Shown one piece after another: positions 26,156-35,516 of a stretch of DNA of 64,000 nucleotides (the stretch's first letter is position 1; each line of letters begins with the position of its first letter). The notes beneath the pieces are model-generated. The model ran no database searches and was not told the origin of the DNA. It saw only the letters and a program-made list of their open reading frames with translations. The stretch spans positions 1 to 64,000 of the forward strand of contig JBHJNQ010000053.1 of NCBI GenBank assembly GCA_050330635.1, read 5' to 3'. The DNA comes from CADEDH01 sp050330635 (lineage in GTDB: Bacteria > Actinomycetota > Acidimicrobiia > Acidimicrobiales > SZUA-35). The translations under genes were made by a program, and so were the position numbers.

Positions 26156-28792
26156 GTGACCGCGAGGCGAGGCGGTTCGCCGCGCCTGTCTCGTCGCTCG
26201 TCGTCAGGTTCGGCTTCTGAACTTGTGGTCGATGGGCCCCACGCGCTCGACCCGGTCGAGGTGCTCGACCGTCTCGGCGTCGACCGGGACGCGGGCCTCG
26301 GGGTGGCCGAGGTGCTTCGTCGTCGCAGAGCCGTGGGGCGCAACGCGCTCGAGCAGCGCAGGCAGCTGTCCGGGTGGTCGATCCTGTGGGACCAGGTCCG
26401 CAGTGCCGTGGTCGCCCTTCTCGCGGTGGCGGTGGTGGCTGGGCTCGCGATCGGCGAGATCGTCGAGGCGGCTGCCGTGGCGGTCGTCTTGCTGGTCAAC
26501 ACCGTGGTCGGCCTCGTCACCGAACTGCGGGCGGTTCGATCGATGGAGGCGTTGCAGCGGCTGGCGGGCAGTGTCGCCGACGTCGAACGCGACAACCGTC
26601 GGGACGAGATCGATGCCATCGATCTCGTCCCCGGCGACATCGTCGCGGTGGACGCAGGAGACCGGGTCCCGGCTGACGTCCGGCTGATCGAGGTGAGCGA
26701 CCTCGAGGTCGAGGAGTCCGCGCTCACCGGTGAGAGCGAGCCGGTGCACAAGACGATCGAACTCGTACCGGTCGGCACCCCGCTCGCTGAGCGGGTTGGG
26801 ATGCTGTACACCGGAACGACCGTCCGTGCCGGTCGTGCTCGAGGTGTCGTGGTCGCCACCGGCTCCGGTACTGAAGTCGGCCGCATCGCCGGTCTCGCTG
26901 CTGCGACCGACACCATCGATGCACCTTTGCAGGTGGGCCTGGAACGGCTGGGTCGCAGCCTTTCCCTGGCCGTCGTCGGACTCGCGTTCGCGTTGGCCGG
27001 GTTGGGTTGGGTGCGGGGCCTCGAGGTGAACGAGATCGTCGAGGTGTCGATCGCGCTGGCGGTTGCGATCGTTCCCGAGGGTTTACCCGCAGTTGCGACG
27101 CTCACGCTCACGGTCGGTATGCGTCGCATGGCTCGCCAGAACGCCCTGGTGCGTCGTCTGCCGACGGTGGAGACGCTGGGGAGCACGAGCGTGATCGCCT
27201 CCGACAAAACCGGCACGCTCACCGCCAACGAGATGCGTGTCGTCGAGGTCCACACCGCCGACGGGGTGGACCTCGAGAAGTTGTGGCGTGCCGCAGTGCT
27301 GTGCAACGACGCGGATATCGCGCCCGACGGTGACCCGGTGGGCGATCCCACCGAAGTCGCGCTGCTGCGTGGCGCCGACGACGCCGAGTTCGATTGGCGA
27401 ACCGTGCGCGACGGCGCCGAACGCAGCGACGAGATCCCGTTCGACTCGACGACCAAGCGGATGGCCGTCGTGATCGACGGTGAGGTCCAGGCCAAAGGCG
27501 CGCCCGAGGTGCTGCTCGAGCCGGTTCGTGACGCCGCCCTGGTGACCGCGGTCGATGACATGAGTGAACGTGCCCTGCGGACCTTGGCGATCGCCAGCGG
27601 GCCGGCACCTCCCGCCGGGTACTGCGACGACGAGGTGTTCGCTGCAACGATGCCCCTCGGGGTGGTCGGGATCGCCGACCCGCCACGCCCCGCTGCGATC
27701 GATGCGGTCGCGGTCTGTCAACGCGCCGGGGTACGGGTCGTGATGATCACCGGCGACCAGCCCCGCACCGCCGGAGCGGTGGCTCGCGAGATCGGCCTGC
27801 GTCACGAGCAGGTGATGACCGGCGCCGAGATCGACGCCTGCGACGATTTCGAACTCGCCCGACGGATCGTGGACGTGGACGTCTTCGCCCGTGTCGCACC
27901 CGAGCACAAACTCCGCATCGTGCGCGCCCTGCAGGCCGATGGTGAGATCGTCGCCGTCACCGGCGATGGCGTGAATGACGCCCCGGCGTTGCGTCAGGCC
28001 GACGTCGGCATCGCCATGGGTCGCGCCGGCACCGACGTGGCGCGCGAAGCTGCCGACATCGTCCTCACCACCGACGATTTCGCCACGATCGAGCTCGCCA
28101 TCGAGGAGGGTCGTCGGATCTTCGAGAACATCCGACGCTTCGGCCAGTTCCTGTTCTCCTGGCACCTGTCGGTCGTGTTCGTCGTCGTCGCAGCGATCCT
28201 GCTCGGCCTGCCAGCGCCACTCGCCGGGTTGATGATCCTCTGGAACAATCTGATCATCGACGTCATCCCCTCGTTCGCCCTGGCGCTCGAGCCGAGCAGC
28301 GACGATGCCATGAGCGAGCCGCCGCGCCCCAAGTCCGAACCCGTGCTCGGTGCGGGAACCGTGCGTCGAATCGTCGTCCAAGGACTGCTCGTGGGATCGG
28401 TCGGGCTCGTCGCCTACCTGCTGGCTCGGGGGCCGCTCGATCTCTCGCTCGACGAGGCACGGACGACCACGTTCATCGCCATCACGACCGCCCAGCTGCT
28501 CGCCGTGTTCAATGCCCGCACCGACCGTGGCTCGGGATTCCGCGGTGCGACCGCCAACCCGTTCCTGTGGGGCGCCCTTGCGCTGACCGTCAGCCTGGAA
28601 GCGTTCGCCCTCGGGGTCGCGCCGCTGCGAGAGCTCCTCGGACTCACCGTCTTGCCGCCCATCGTATGGGTGATCGCGCTCAGCCTGGCTAGTGTGCCGG
28701 TCGTGGTGACTCAAACCGTGCGACTATGGCGAAATGGCGGCATGGCACCGCCGTCGCTCAGGGGACCTGACCTTACGGAGGTTGCGCCATGA
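26156..28792 (+). CDS. P-type cation-transporting ATPase (type II-like)
   Basis: About 878 residues. An N-terminal cation-ATPase domain (DPVEVLDRLGVDRDAGLG) precedes TGESEPVHK (actuator, about 190), the membrane motif VPEGLPAVATL, the phosphorylation site SDKTGTLTANE (about 350), KGAPEV, MITGDQPRTA and the hinge GDGVNDAPALRQADVGIAMG (about 602), then C-terminal helices. PEGLPA is typical of Ca2+/Na+/Mg2+-type pumps. GTG 26156 is a tentative start; GTG 26225 would give 855 residues. It overlaps the next gene by 4 nt (ATGA) and lies among three CNNM genes, so a divalent-cation role is inferred. Confidence 0.9.
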   Translation: MTARRGGSPRLSRRSSSGSASELVVDGPHALDPVEVLDRLGVDRDAGLGVAEVLRRRRAVGRNALEQRRQLSGWSILWDQVRSAVVALLAVAVVAGLAIGEIVEAAAVAVVLLVNTVVGLVTELRAVRSMEALQRLAGSVADVERDNRRDEIDAIDLVPGDIVAVDAGDRVPADVRLIEVSDLEVEESALTGESEPVHKTIELVPVGTPLAERVGMLYTGTTVRAGRARGVVVATGSGTEVGRIAGLAAATDTIDAPLQVGLERLGRSLSLAVVGLAFALAGLGWVRGLEVNEIVEVSIALAVAIVPEGLPAVATLTLTVGMRRMARQNALVRRLPTVETLGSTSVIASDKTGTLTANEMRVVEVHTADGVDLEKLWRAAVLCNDADIAPDGDPVGDPTEVALLRGADDAEFDWRTVRDGAERSDEIPFDSTTKRMAVVIDGEVQAKGAPEVLLEPVRDAALVTAVDDMSERALRTLAIASGPAPPAGYCDDEVFAATMPLGVVGIADPPRPAAIDAVAVCQRAGVRVVMITGDQPRTAGAVAREIGLRHEQVMTGAEIDACDDFELARRIVDVDVFARVAPEHKLRIVRALQADGEIVAVTGDGVNDAPALRQADVGIAMGRAGTDVAREAADIVLTTDDFATIELAIEEGRRIFENIRRFGQFLFSWHLSVVFVVVAAILLGLPAPLAGLMILWNNLIIDVIPSFALALEPSSDDAMSEPPRPKSEPVLGAGTVRRIVVQGLLVGSVGLVAYLLARGPLDLSLDEARTTTFIAITTAQLLAVFNARTDRGSGFRGATANPFLWGALALTVSLEAFALGVAPLRELLGLTVLPPIVWVIALSLASVPVVVTQTVRLWRNGGMAPPSLRGPDLTEVAP

Positions 28793-30081
28793 GCGTCGCC
28801 GTCGTCGTGCTCGTGATCGCCGCCATGGTGGCGTTCAACGCGTTGTACGTTGCGGCTGAGTTCGCCACGGTCGGCTCCCGGCGCTCCCGGGTGCAGGAGG
28901 AGGCCGCAGGCGGAGGCGGCTCGGCGGGTCGGTTGCTGGCGATCATGTCGGATCCGAAGCGTCTCGACGCCTACGTGGCCGCCTGCCAGATCGGCATCAC
29001 ACTCAGCAGCCTGGTCGCCGGCGCCTACGGCCAGGCCCAACTCACTCCACTCCTCGAACCGGCGCTGGGCGGCGTCGGCGGCCGCGCCATTGCGGTGGTC
29101 GTCGTGCTCGTCGCGATCACCGCACTCCAGGTCGTACTCGGCGAGTTGCTCCCCAAGACCGTGGCGCTGCGCTACCCGGAGAAACTGGCGATGGCGACCC
29201 TGGGGCCGATGCAGGTCAGCCAGTGGCTGTTCCGACCGCTCGTGGCCCTGTTCAACGGCTCGGCGTTCAAGTTGATGAAGCTGTGGAACCTCCAGATCGA
29301 CCACAGCCACGCTCACGTCCACTCTCCCGAGGAGCTCGCTGGTCTCTACCGGGCCAGCGCCGCCGGCGGACTCATCGACGCCTCCGAGCGCGACATGCTC
29401 GCCGGTGTCCTCAATGTCGACGACCGACTGGTGCGGGAGATCATGACCCCTCGACCGCGGCTGGTGAGCGTGCTCGACACGATGAGCGTCGAGGCCGCGC
29501 TCGATCGGCTCGCCCACGGGCCACACACCCGGTTCCCGGTGACGGGCACGGGCGGCGACGTAGTCGGCCTCGTACACCTCCGAGACCTGTTCGTTCAGGC
29601 CCAACTCGACCCCGGCCGCCCGGTGAGTGACGTCGCCCGCCCGGTCGCTGCCGTTGCCGAGGTCGTGACGGTTCCGCTCCTTTGGCGCACGTTGCGCGAC
29701 GAGAAGCAGCACTGCGCGCTCGTCGTCAACGAGTACGGCGACGTCGCCGGACTGGTCACCCTCGAGGACGCCATCGAGGAGATCTTCGGTGAGGTCCACG
29801 ACGAGTTCGACCTCGAGGACGAACCGATCAGCTCCGCCGATGGGCGCGTCTCGGTACGTGGCGACGTCCTGTTGTCAACGCTCCGGGACCGCTTCGGTGT
29901 CAGCACCGACGCCGTCGATGTGGACACCGTCGGTGGCCTCATCTGGCATCACCTCGGGCGGATCCCCGCCCCTGGTGACGTCGTGACCATCCCGCCGGAC
30001 GGTCTCGAGATCCGGGTCGACGCCATGGACAACCGAACCGTGGCCAGAGCCAGCTTCGCCGAACCTGGCGGTCCTCGATGA
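28789..30081 (+). CDS. CNNM/CorC-HlyC family membrane protein (second of three)
   Basis: A 430-residue protein of the same architecture: DUF21 membrane domain (FNALYVAAEFATVGSRRSRV, CQIGITLSSLVAGAYGQ, LGELLPKTVALRYPEKLA), CBS pair (MTPRPRLVSVLDTM, CALVVNEYGDVAGLVTLEDA) and CorC_HlyC domain (TVGGLIWHHLGRIPAPGD). It lacks the terminal extension of the third copy. ATGA overlaps on both sides tie it to the ATPase and the third CNNM gene in one operon. Sequence is clearly diverged from its neighbours, so this is not a recent tandem duplication. Confidence 0.9.
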   Translation: MSVAVVVLVIAAMVAFNALYVAAEFATVGSRRSRVQEEAAGGGGSAGRLLAIMSDPKRLDAYVAACQIGITLSSLVAGAYGQAQLTPLLEPALGGVGGRAIAVVVVLVAITALQVVLGELLPKTVALRYPEKLAMATLGPMQVSQWLFRPLVALFNGSAFKLMKLWNLQIDHSHAHVHSPEELAGLYRASAAGGLIDASERDMLAGVLNVDDRLVREIMTPRPRLVSVLDTMSVEAALDRLAHGPHTRFPVTGTGGDVVGLVHLRDLFVQAQLDPGRPVSDVARPVAAVAEVVTVPLLWRTLRDEKQHCALVVNEYGDVAGLVTLEDAIEEIFGEVHDEFDLEDEPISSADGRVSVRGDVLLSTLRDRFGVSTDAVDVDTVGGLIWHHLGRIPAPGDVVTIPPDGLEIRVDAMDNRTVARASFAEPGGPR

Positions 30082-31517
30082 TCACCACCGTCGTCCTCCC
30101 CATCCTCGTCATCATCGTGCTGGTCATCATCAACGGGGTGTTCGTCGCTGCCGAGTTCGCGTTGGTCGGGGCCCGCCGTAGCCGTTTGAAGACCCTCGCC
30201 GACACCGGCAACCGGCCGGCACGCTGGTTGCTCGGTGTGTTCGACCGCCCGGCCGGCAGGGACGGCTACATCGCTATCGCTCAGCTCGGCATCACCCTCG
30301 CCAGCATCGGGCTGGGCATGTACGGCGAACCGGCGGTTGCCGGCTGGCTGTACGGACCATTCGAGGACCTCGGGCTCTCGAACGCTGCTGCGCACACGGT
30401 CGGGTTCATCATCGCCCTGAGTGGCATCACCTACATGCATGTCGTGTTCGGCGAGATGATCCCCAAAGCTCTCGCCCTCCAGGCCCCCGAGACGGTCAGC
30501 CTCCGCGTGAACCCGCTGATGCGGGTGTTCGGCCTCGTGTTCCGTCCGATGGTCGCCGTCCTCAACGCCGCGGCGCTCGGGCTCATGCGGCTCCTGCGCA
30601 TCCCGGAACCCGATCAACGGCTCACCTTGTACACCAGCGCCGAGCTCGCCATCGTGACCGACGAGACCGCCAGCAGCGGCCAGCTCGGCGACCTCCAGCG
30701 GAACCTGATCCGCAACGTGTTCGACCTCGACGAACGCACCGCCGAGGAACTGATGACCTCGCGCAGCCGCATCGAAGCGCTCGACATCGACACGCCACCC
30801 GAGGAGATCACCGCACGCATCACCGCCTCTGGGCGCAGCCGCTACCCGGTGATCGACGGCTCCCTCGACCGCGTCGCCGGCGTGCTCCACATAAAGGACT
30901 TCATCCGGGCCCAGCAACGCGGCGCACCACTCGAGCTCCGAGGGCTGGTGCGGCCGATCCCCACCATCGCCGCCACCGCCAGCGCAGAACAGGTCCTCGA
31001 GCGCTTCCGACGCGACCGCACCCACGCAGCGCTCATCGTCGACGAGCACGGCGGCACCCTCGGACTCGTCACCATGGACGACGTCATCGCCGAGGTCATG
31101 GACGACGAGGCCCACTCGACCGACAGCGCGGCCGTCCGCCACGATGACGGCTCGCTCAGCCTCGACGGCGAAGTGACCCTCGCCGAACTCGAGGACGATC
31201 ACGGGATCACCATCAGCAACCCGGAGGTGACGACAGTGGCCGGGATCGTGCTCGCTGCCGCCGCCGCCACCTCGACCACCATCCCTGCGGTCGGATCGAC
31301 CGTGACGGTGCAGGGCCATGACCTCACCGTCGAGGGTATGAGCGCCCACAAGATCACACGCGTCCGGATCGCACCGGCGACAACAGCTACCGAGGCGACC
31401 GTCGAGCGCCACGACGCCCACCGGGATGTCGACGATGCGCTGTGCCACGATGACGATGACCAGGAAGGCGACCTTGAGGGTGGCGCTGATGACCGGTCCA
31501 CGAGCGAACGGGGCTGA
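30078..31517 (+). CDS. CNNM/CorC-HlyC family membrane protein (third of three)
   Basis: A 479-residue protein: DUF21 domain with NGVFVAAEFALVGARRSRL, QLGITLASIGLGMYGEPAVA and FGEMIPKALALQAPE, CBS pair (LMTSRSRIEALDI, ALIVDEHGGTLGLVTMDDV) and CorC_HlyC domain (SNPEVTTVAGIVLAAAAA). The last ~55 residues are an acidic, His-containing tail (RDVDDALCHDDDDQEGD) that could bind metal. It ends the cation operon; what follows is degraded sequence. Confidence 0.9.
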   Translation: MITTVVLPILVIIVLVIINGVFVAAEFALVGARRSRLKTLADTGNRPARWLLGVFDRPAGRDGYIAIAQLGITLASIGLGMYGEPAVAGWLYGPFEDLGLSNAAAHTVGFIIALSGITYMHVVFGEMIPKALALQAPETVSLRVNPLMRVFGLVFRPMVAVLNAAALGLMRLLRIPEPDQRLTLYTSAELAIVTDETASSGQLGDLQRNLIRNVFDLDERTAEELMTSRSRIEALDIDTPPEEITARITASGRSRYPVIDGSLDRVAGVLHIKDFIRAQQRGAPLELRGLVRPIPTIAATASAEQVLERFRRDRTHAALIVDEHGGTLGLVTMDDVIAEVMDDEAHSTDSAAVRHDDGSLSLDGEVTLAELEDDHGITISNPEVTTVAGIVLAAAAATSTTIPAVGSTVTVQGHDLTVEGMSAHKITRVRIAPATTATEATVERHDAHRDVDDALCHDDDDQEGDLEGGADDRSTSERG

Positions 31518-31916
31518 CGCCCTCCCTGACGTTCGGGTGGTTGCGAGGGCCGTGACGCTCCCTGACCGGGGATCCGATGGCCAGTGTCGGCGCGATCGGT
31601 CGGGCGACCCCGCAGGCACGGTGGCTGGGGCCGTCGAGATCGCAGGCCGTCGGAAGCTCGATGGCTCCTGCTGGTTCGTGTTCGCCGACCCCGGCGGCAA
31701 TCAGTTCCCCGATGAACCATCACCATCGATGACGCCAGGGCGTCCGATCGCATCGCGGCGCCCGTCGCCGCCGACCTGGGCTTCGCCCTGGGCATCGACT
31801 GACGAAGTGCTGCATCCGTCGGGCGCCGAGAGCGGTTCCCGGAGCCGCCCCATCCCCGATGGCAGCGGCCCCGGCCTCGATCTCGACCACTCTCGGGCCC
31901 CGATCTCCCGGCGGAC
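31518..31916. other. Intergenic stretch with a possible VOC-protein remnant
   Basis: At about 31630-31720 (plus strand) the reading GRRKLDGSCWFVFADPGGNQ resembles the C-terminal strand of glyoxalase/VOC proteins (FADPxGNxF), without start or remainder. Nothing else is recognisable up to the convergent hydrolase gene. Confidence 0.3.
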
Positions 31917-32549
31917 TCAGCGTTCGGCCAGCCAGTTGCGGAGGTCGCCCAGCTCTTCGAGGCTGATGTCGTGGGCGATCGGGTAGGTGTGAGAGCTGAC
32001 GTGCACCCCGCCAGCCTCCAGAGCGGCGACGCTGTCGTCGCGCCGGTCGAGGCCCAGGAACGGATCGGCGTCGCCGTGGCCGACGAACACCGGCACCCCG
32101 GCGTTGGCGGCGACGTCCCACTCCACGAGGTCGTCGTCGAGGCGGAACCCGGACAGGCACACGACGCCGGCGACGGAGGGCGCTCCCCGGCGGAACGCCA
32201 GGGCCAGGGAGAGGGCAGCACCCTGGGAGAACCCGCCGATGACGGCACGGGAGCGGTCCATGCCCCTCTCGGCGCACAGGTCATCGATGGCTCGATCCAA
32301 CGCCTGGAGTGAACCCGGCAGCAGGCTGTAGTCGAAGGCGAAGGTGTCGAGGTCGATGTCCCACCAGGCGGCGCCGTCGGCGGGGATGTGAATGGGCCCA
32401 CGGGGAGCGGCTACGAGAAAGCGTGCGTCGGGGTCGACCAGGGGGCCGTAGGCGGCGAGGTGGAACTCGTTGGCGCTGAACCCGTGGATCAGGAACAGCA
32501 ACCGGTCCGGCTCGCCCCGGCCGTCGATCGTGTACATCTTGAGCTGCAT
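31917..32549 (-). CDS. Alpha/beta hydrolase (carboxylesterase/phospholipase type)
   Basis: A 210-residue hydrolase of the YpfH/phospholipase-carboxylesterase family. The oxyanion region is LLFLIHGFSANEFHLAAYGP, the nucleophile lies in IGGFSQGAALSLALAF (GxSxG, about residue 110), the acid in GHGDADPFLGLD and the histidine in PIAHDISLEELGDL. ATG 32549 is chosen over GTG 32558 in the same frame. Cytoplasmic; its substrate is a small ester, not further defined. It stands alone, convergent to the cation operon. Confidence 0.85.
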   Translation of the reverse strand: MQLKMYTIDGRGEPDRLLFLIHGFSANEFHLAAYGPLVDPDARFLVAAPRGPIHIPADGAAWWDIDLDTFAFDYSLLPGSLQALDRAIDDLCAERGMDRSRAVIGGFSQGAALSLALAFRRGAPSVAGVVCLSGFRLDDDLVEWDVAANAGVPVFVGHGDADPFLGLDRRDDSVAALEAGGVHVSSHTYPIAHDISLEELGDLRNWLAER

Positions 32550-32771
32550 CGACTGCACCGTAGTCGCAGCGGCGAACGTCGGGCGCCTCGATGTCTCGCT
32601 CCCGGCCGGTGGGTGAGACGGTCATTCGATGGCATGATGCGGCTGCGACGTCGGAATGATCTGCCCCGGGCCGTGAGCTGGTCAAGCCCCAACCGGTGCA
32701 CCTGCGAGGGACCGGTCGACGGGGTGCCCTGGCGGGGCACGAACCAGCGGCGAGCCCCGCACCGCGGTCGG

Positions 32772-33509
32772 TCACGGCCCGGGGACGATCCGGTGGAGCA
32801 GCCGTTCCTCGTGGACGATCCGGCTGCGGTGCTCTTCGAGGTCCTCGAGGGGTTGGGCGGCGTCGTCGATCGCCCGTTCCGAGAGCTGGGGCAGGGCCTC
32901 GTTCAGGTAGCGGTCGAGGTCGGCGTCGATCCGGTCGCCCACGGTCGAGTTCCTCAGTACGTGGAGCAGGCGGATGTGTTGGGACAGGTCGGCGCCGCCG
33001 TAGAGGCGGGATCGCAGCTCGGCCCGGTACTCACCCCGCTGATCCCTGGTGAAGACCCGGGACTCGGGGCCGAGGGCATCTCGGAGCGAGTCGACGCTGC
33101 GGGGCGTTCTGGCTTCGACGAGGTTGACGTCGATGCCGGGGCGCCGGGGGGTGATGAACCACCAGACGGTCACGTTGTCGGTGGAGCGGTTGGCTCTGAT
33201 CCCGCAGCCGAAGAAGAGATGGTCGTCGGCTCGCGCCCAGCTCCAGCCACAGGTACCCGACGGGCTGGGGCTCGTCCCGTCCGGTCAGCCTCCACGAGCG
33301 GAGGACGCCCCGTTGGACGCCGGCAGCGTCGATGCGGTGGGTGTCGGCGTCGAGCAGGAACGCAGCGGCATGTTCATCGCCGTCGACTTGCCGGATCCGT
33401 TGACGCCGCGCAGCAGGAGGCGGCCGCCGGCGAAGTGCAGGACCTCGTCGCCGTACTGGTACGGGCCGCTCGTCCGAGGGCCTGCTCCACGCCGGACGAG
33501 AGCGCCCAT
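32772..33509 (-). pseudogene. TIGR02680-type SMC-like ATPase (Wadjet JetC-like) N-terminal remnant
   Basis: Pieces in three frames add up to the first ~245 residues of a large SMC/MukB-like ATPase. They are DEVLHFAGGRLLLRGVNGSG with the P-loop (GSGKSTAMNM), then AAFLLDADTHRIDAAG and DEPQPVGYLWLELGA, then ADDHLFFGCGIRANRSTDN with VTVWWFITPRRPGIDVNLVE up to LPQLSERAIDDAAQPLEDLE. TIGR02680 proteins are about 1300-1400 residues and belong to Wadjet-type anti-plasmid systems with DUF2397/2398/2399 partners. None of those partners is present. Frameshifts near 33370 and 33235 and loss of the last ~1000 residues make it non-functional. Confidence 0.6.
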
Positions 33510-33545
33510 CGAGCGGCATGGGCTGGTCGTGCACCGGTGGTCGGG

Positions 33546-35423
33546 TCACGTCCGAGCAGGCCGGAACAGATAGGGCTCGAGCGTCTCCTGCGCCCACGCC
33601 CTCCGCCGCCCCGCCTCCTTGCCGCCGTAGTAGGCGAGCGATCCCGGCTCGGCCCGTCCGTAGGAGTTGAAGTTCGACAGGCAGTCGCGCAGTGGAGCCG
33701 TGGCGAGGTCGACTTCGGCGCAATGTTGGGCGAAGTCGATCTCGTCGTCCTCACGGACGTCGACCACGCCGTGGCCGAGATCTCGCATGGTGGAGAGCAT
33801 CCACACCAGGTACTGGCTGTGCTCCTCGATTGCGTCGAGGAAGTTGAAGCTGCCCCCGGTGCCCTGCGGTCCGGCCACGATGAACAGGTTGGGGAAGCCG
33901 TTGGTGTGCAGCCCGAGGAAGGTGCGGGTGCCGTCCTGCTCCCACTTGTCGGCGATCGTCCGACCGTCGACGCCGGTGACCCGTCCCATCGTCTGGCGCG
34001 ACATGAAGTCGAACCCGGTGGCGTAGATCAACACGTCGAGCTCGTACTGCTTGCCGTCGTGCACCACCCCCCGCTCGTTGATCTGCTGGACCCCGAGGGG
34101 TGCCACGTCGACCAGGGTCACGTGGGGTTGGTTGAACGTGGGCAGGTACTCGTCGTGGAACGTCGGCCGCTTGCAGCCGTACGGGTAGTAGGGCTTCAGG
34201 GCCCGGGCGGTGTCGGGATCCTCCACGATGGCGTCGATCCGGTCACGGATCTGCTCCATGATCCGGAAGCTCGTCTCGAGGTCGCGCTGGATCCTCTCCT
34301 CCCGGCTCGGGCGGGGTCCGCTACCCCGCGACCGCCGCACCGGTCGCTCGGCCTTGCCGGCCAGGAACTGGTCGTTGGCCTGCAACGCCCGGCGACCCAC
34401 CAGTTGGCGGAACCGTTCCCGCCGGGCGGTGGCCCAGCCCGGCTCGTTGCTCCACTCCGCGATCTCCTCATCGGTGGTGGCGCGCTGGTCCCGCACGTCG
34501 ATCGTGGACGGTGTCCGTTGGAACACGAACAGCTCGCCCGCCTCCTTGGCGATCTCGGGGATCACCTGGACCGCCGTGGCGCCCGTCCCGATGATGCCGA
34601 CCCGCTTGCCGGTCAGATCGACGTCGTAGTTCCAGCGGGCGGTGTGGAACGACTCCCCGGCGAAGTCCTCCATGCCCTCGATGCGAGCCAACCGTGGTGT
34701 GGTGAGCACACCGTTGGCCAGCACCACGAACTTCGAGCGCATCTCGTCGCCCCGGTTGGTCCGCACCGTCCAGGTCTCGGAGTCGTCGTTCCACGCCACC
34801 CCCGTCACCTCGGTGTGGAACAGGCAGTGGTCGTAGAACCCGGTGGCGGTTGCCACCTTCTGGCAGTACTCGAAGATCTCGAACCCCGACGCGAACTTCA
34901 TCGACGGGAAGTAGCCCATCTCGTCGAGCAGCGGGAGGTAGGAGTACGACTCGACGTCGCAGGCGATCCCCGGGTACCGGTTCCAGTACCAGGTCCCGCC
35001 GACGTCGCCGCCCTTCTCGCAGAAGCGGATGTCGGTGAAGCCCACCTGCGACAGGCGATGCCACAACAGCAGGCCGGCGAAGCCCGCCCCCACGACCATG
35101 ATCTCGCACTCGTCGGTGAGGGAGTCCCGCTCGACAGGAGGTGTCGAGTAGTGGTCCTCGAGATAGGCGGCGAAGGGGCCCTCCATGGCCAGGTAGTCGT
35201 CGGTGCCACGACGGACGTCGTTGAACTCCCGGTGCCGGGCCTGCTCGGCTGCGTCGTAGGCGGCGTCCGCCTTGTACTCGGGCAGCTCGAGCAACTCGGC
35301 GTCGGTGACGACGTCGTAGCCCTTGCCTACGATCCGCTCCGACGCCTTGTCGGCTCGCGTGTTGAACAGCTTGCGACCCGTCTCGGGGTCGGTACGAATC
35401 GCCGGAACGGCCTCGGAAGCCAT
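33546..35423 (-). CDS. FAD-dependent Baeyer-Villiger-type monooxygenase
   Basis: A 625-residue flavoprotein. The first Rossmann motif MVVGAGFAGLLLWHRL lies near residue 110, followed by GGDVGGTWYWNRYPGIACD, the Baeyer-Villiger fingerprint FAGESFHTARWN (FxGxxxHxxxW) and the NADP-binding GIIGTGATAVQVIPEIA. A long N-terminal extension of about 100 residues precedes the FAD site, as in cyclododecanone/steroid-type enzymes. It should insert oxygen next to a ketone using NADPH and O2. Start ATG 35423. The LLM oxidoreductase gene lies ~95 bp upstream on the same strand. Confidence 0.9.
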   Translation of the reverse strand: MASEAVPAIRTDPETGRKLFNTRADKASERIVGKGYDVVTDAELLELPEYKADAAYDAAEQARHREFNDVRRGTDDYLAMEGPFAAYLEDHYSTPPVERDSLTDECEIMVVGAGFAGLLLWHRLSQVGFTDIRFCEKGGDVGGTWYWNRYPGIACDVESYSYLPLLDEMGYFPSMKFASGFEIFEYCQKVATATGFYDHCLFHTEVTGVAWNDDSETWTVRTNRGDEMRSKFVVLANGVLTTPRLARIEGMEDFAGESFHTARWNYDVDLTGKRVGIIGTGATAVQVIPEIAKEAGELFVFQRTPSTIDVRDQRATTDEEIAEWSNEPGWATARRERFRQLVGRRALQANDQFLAGKAERPVRRSRGSGPRPSREERIQRDLETSFRIMEQIRDRIDAIVEDPDTARALKPYYPYGCKRPTFHDEYLPTFNQPHVTLVDVAPLGVQQINERGVVHDGKQYELDVLIYATGFDFMSRQTMGRVTGVDGRTIADKWEQDGTRTFLGLHTNGFPNLFIVAGPQGTGGSFNFLDAIEEHSQYLVWMLSTMRDLGHGVVDVREDDEIDFAQHCAEVDLATAPLRDCLSNFNSYGRAEPGSLAYYGGKEAGRRRAWAQETLEPYLFRPART

Positions 35424-35516
35424 GCGCACTCCTCTTCGGGAACGATCGAGAACTCCGACCATCTTGGTCCGGGACGCCGCCGAGCGCCCATTGGGCGAGT
35501 CGGCAGGTGGTCGACG

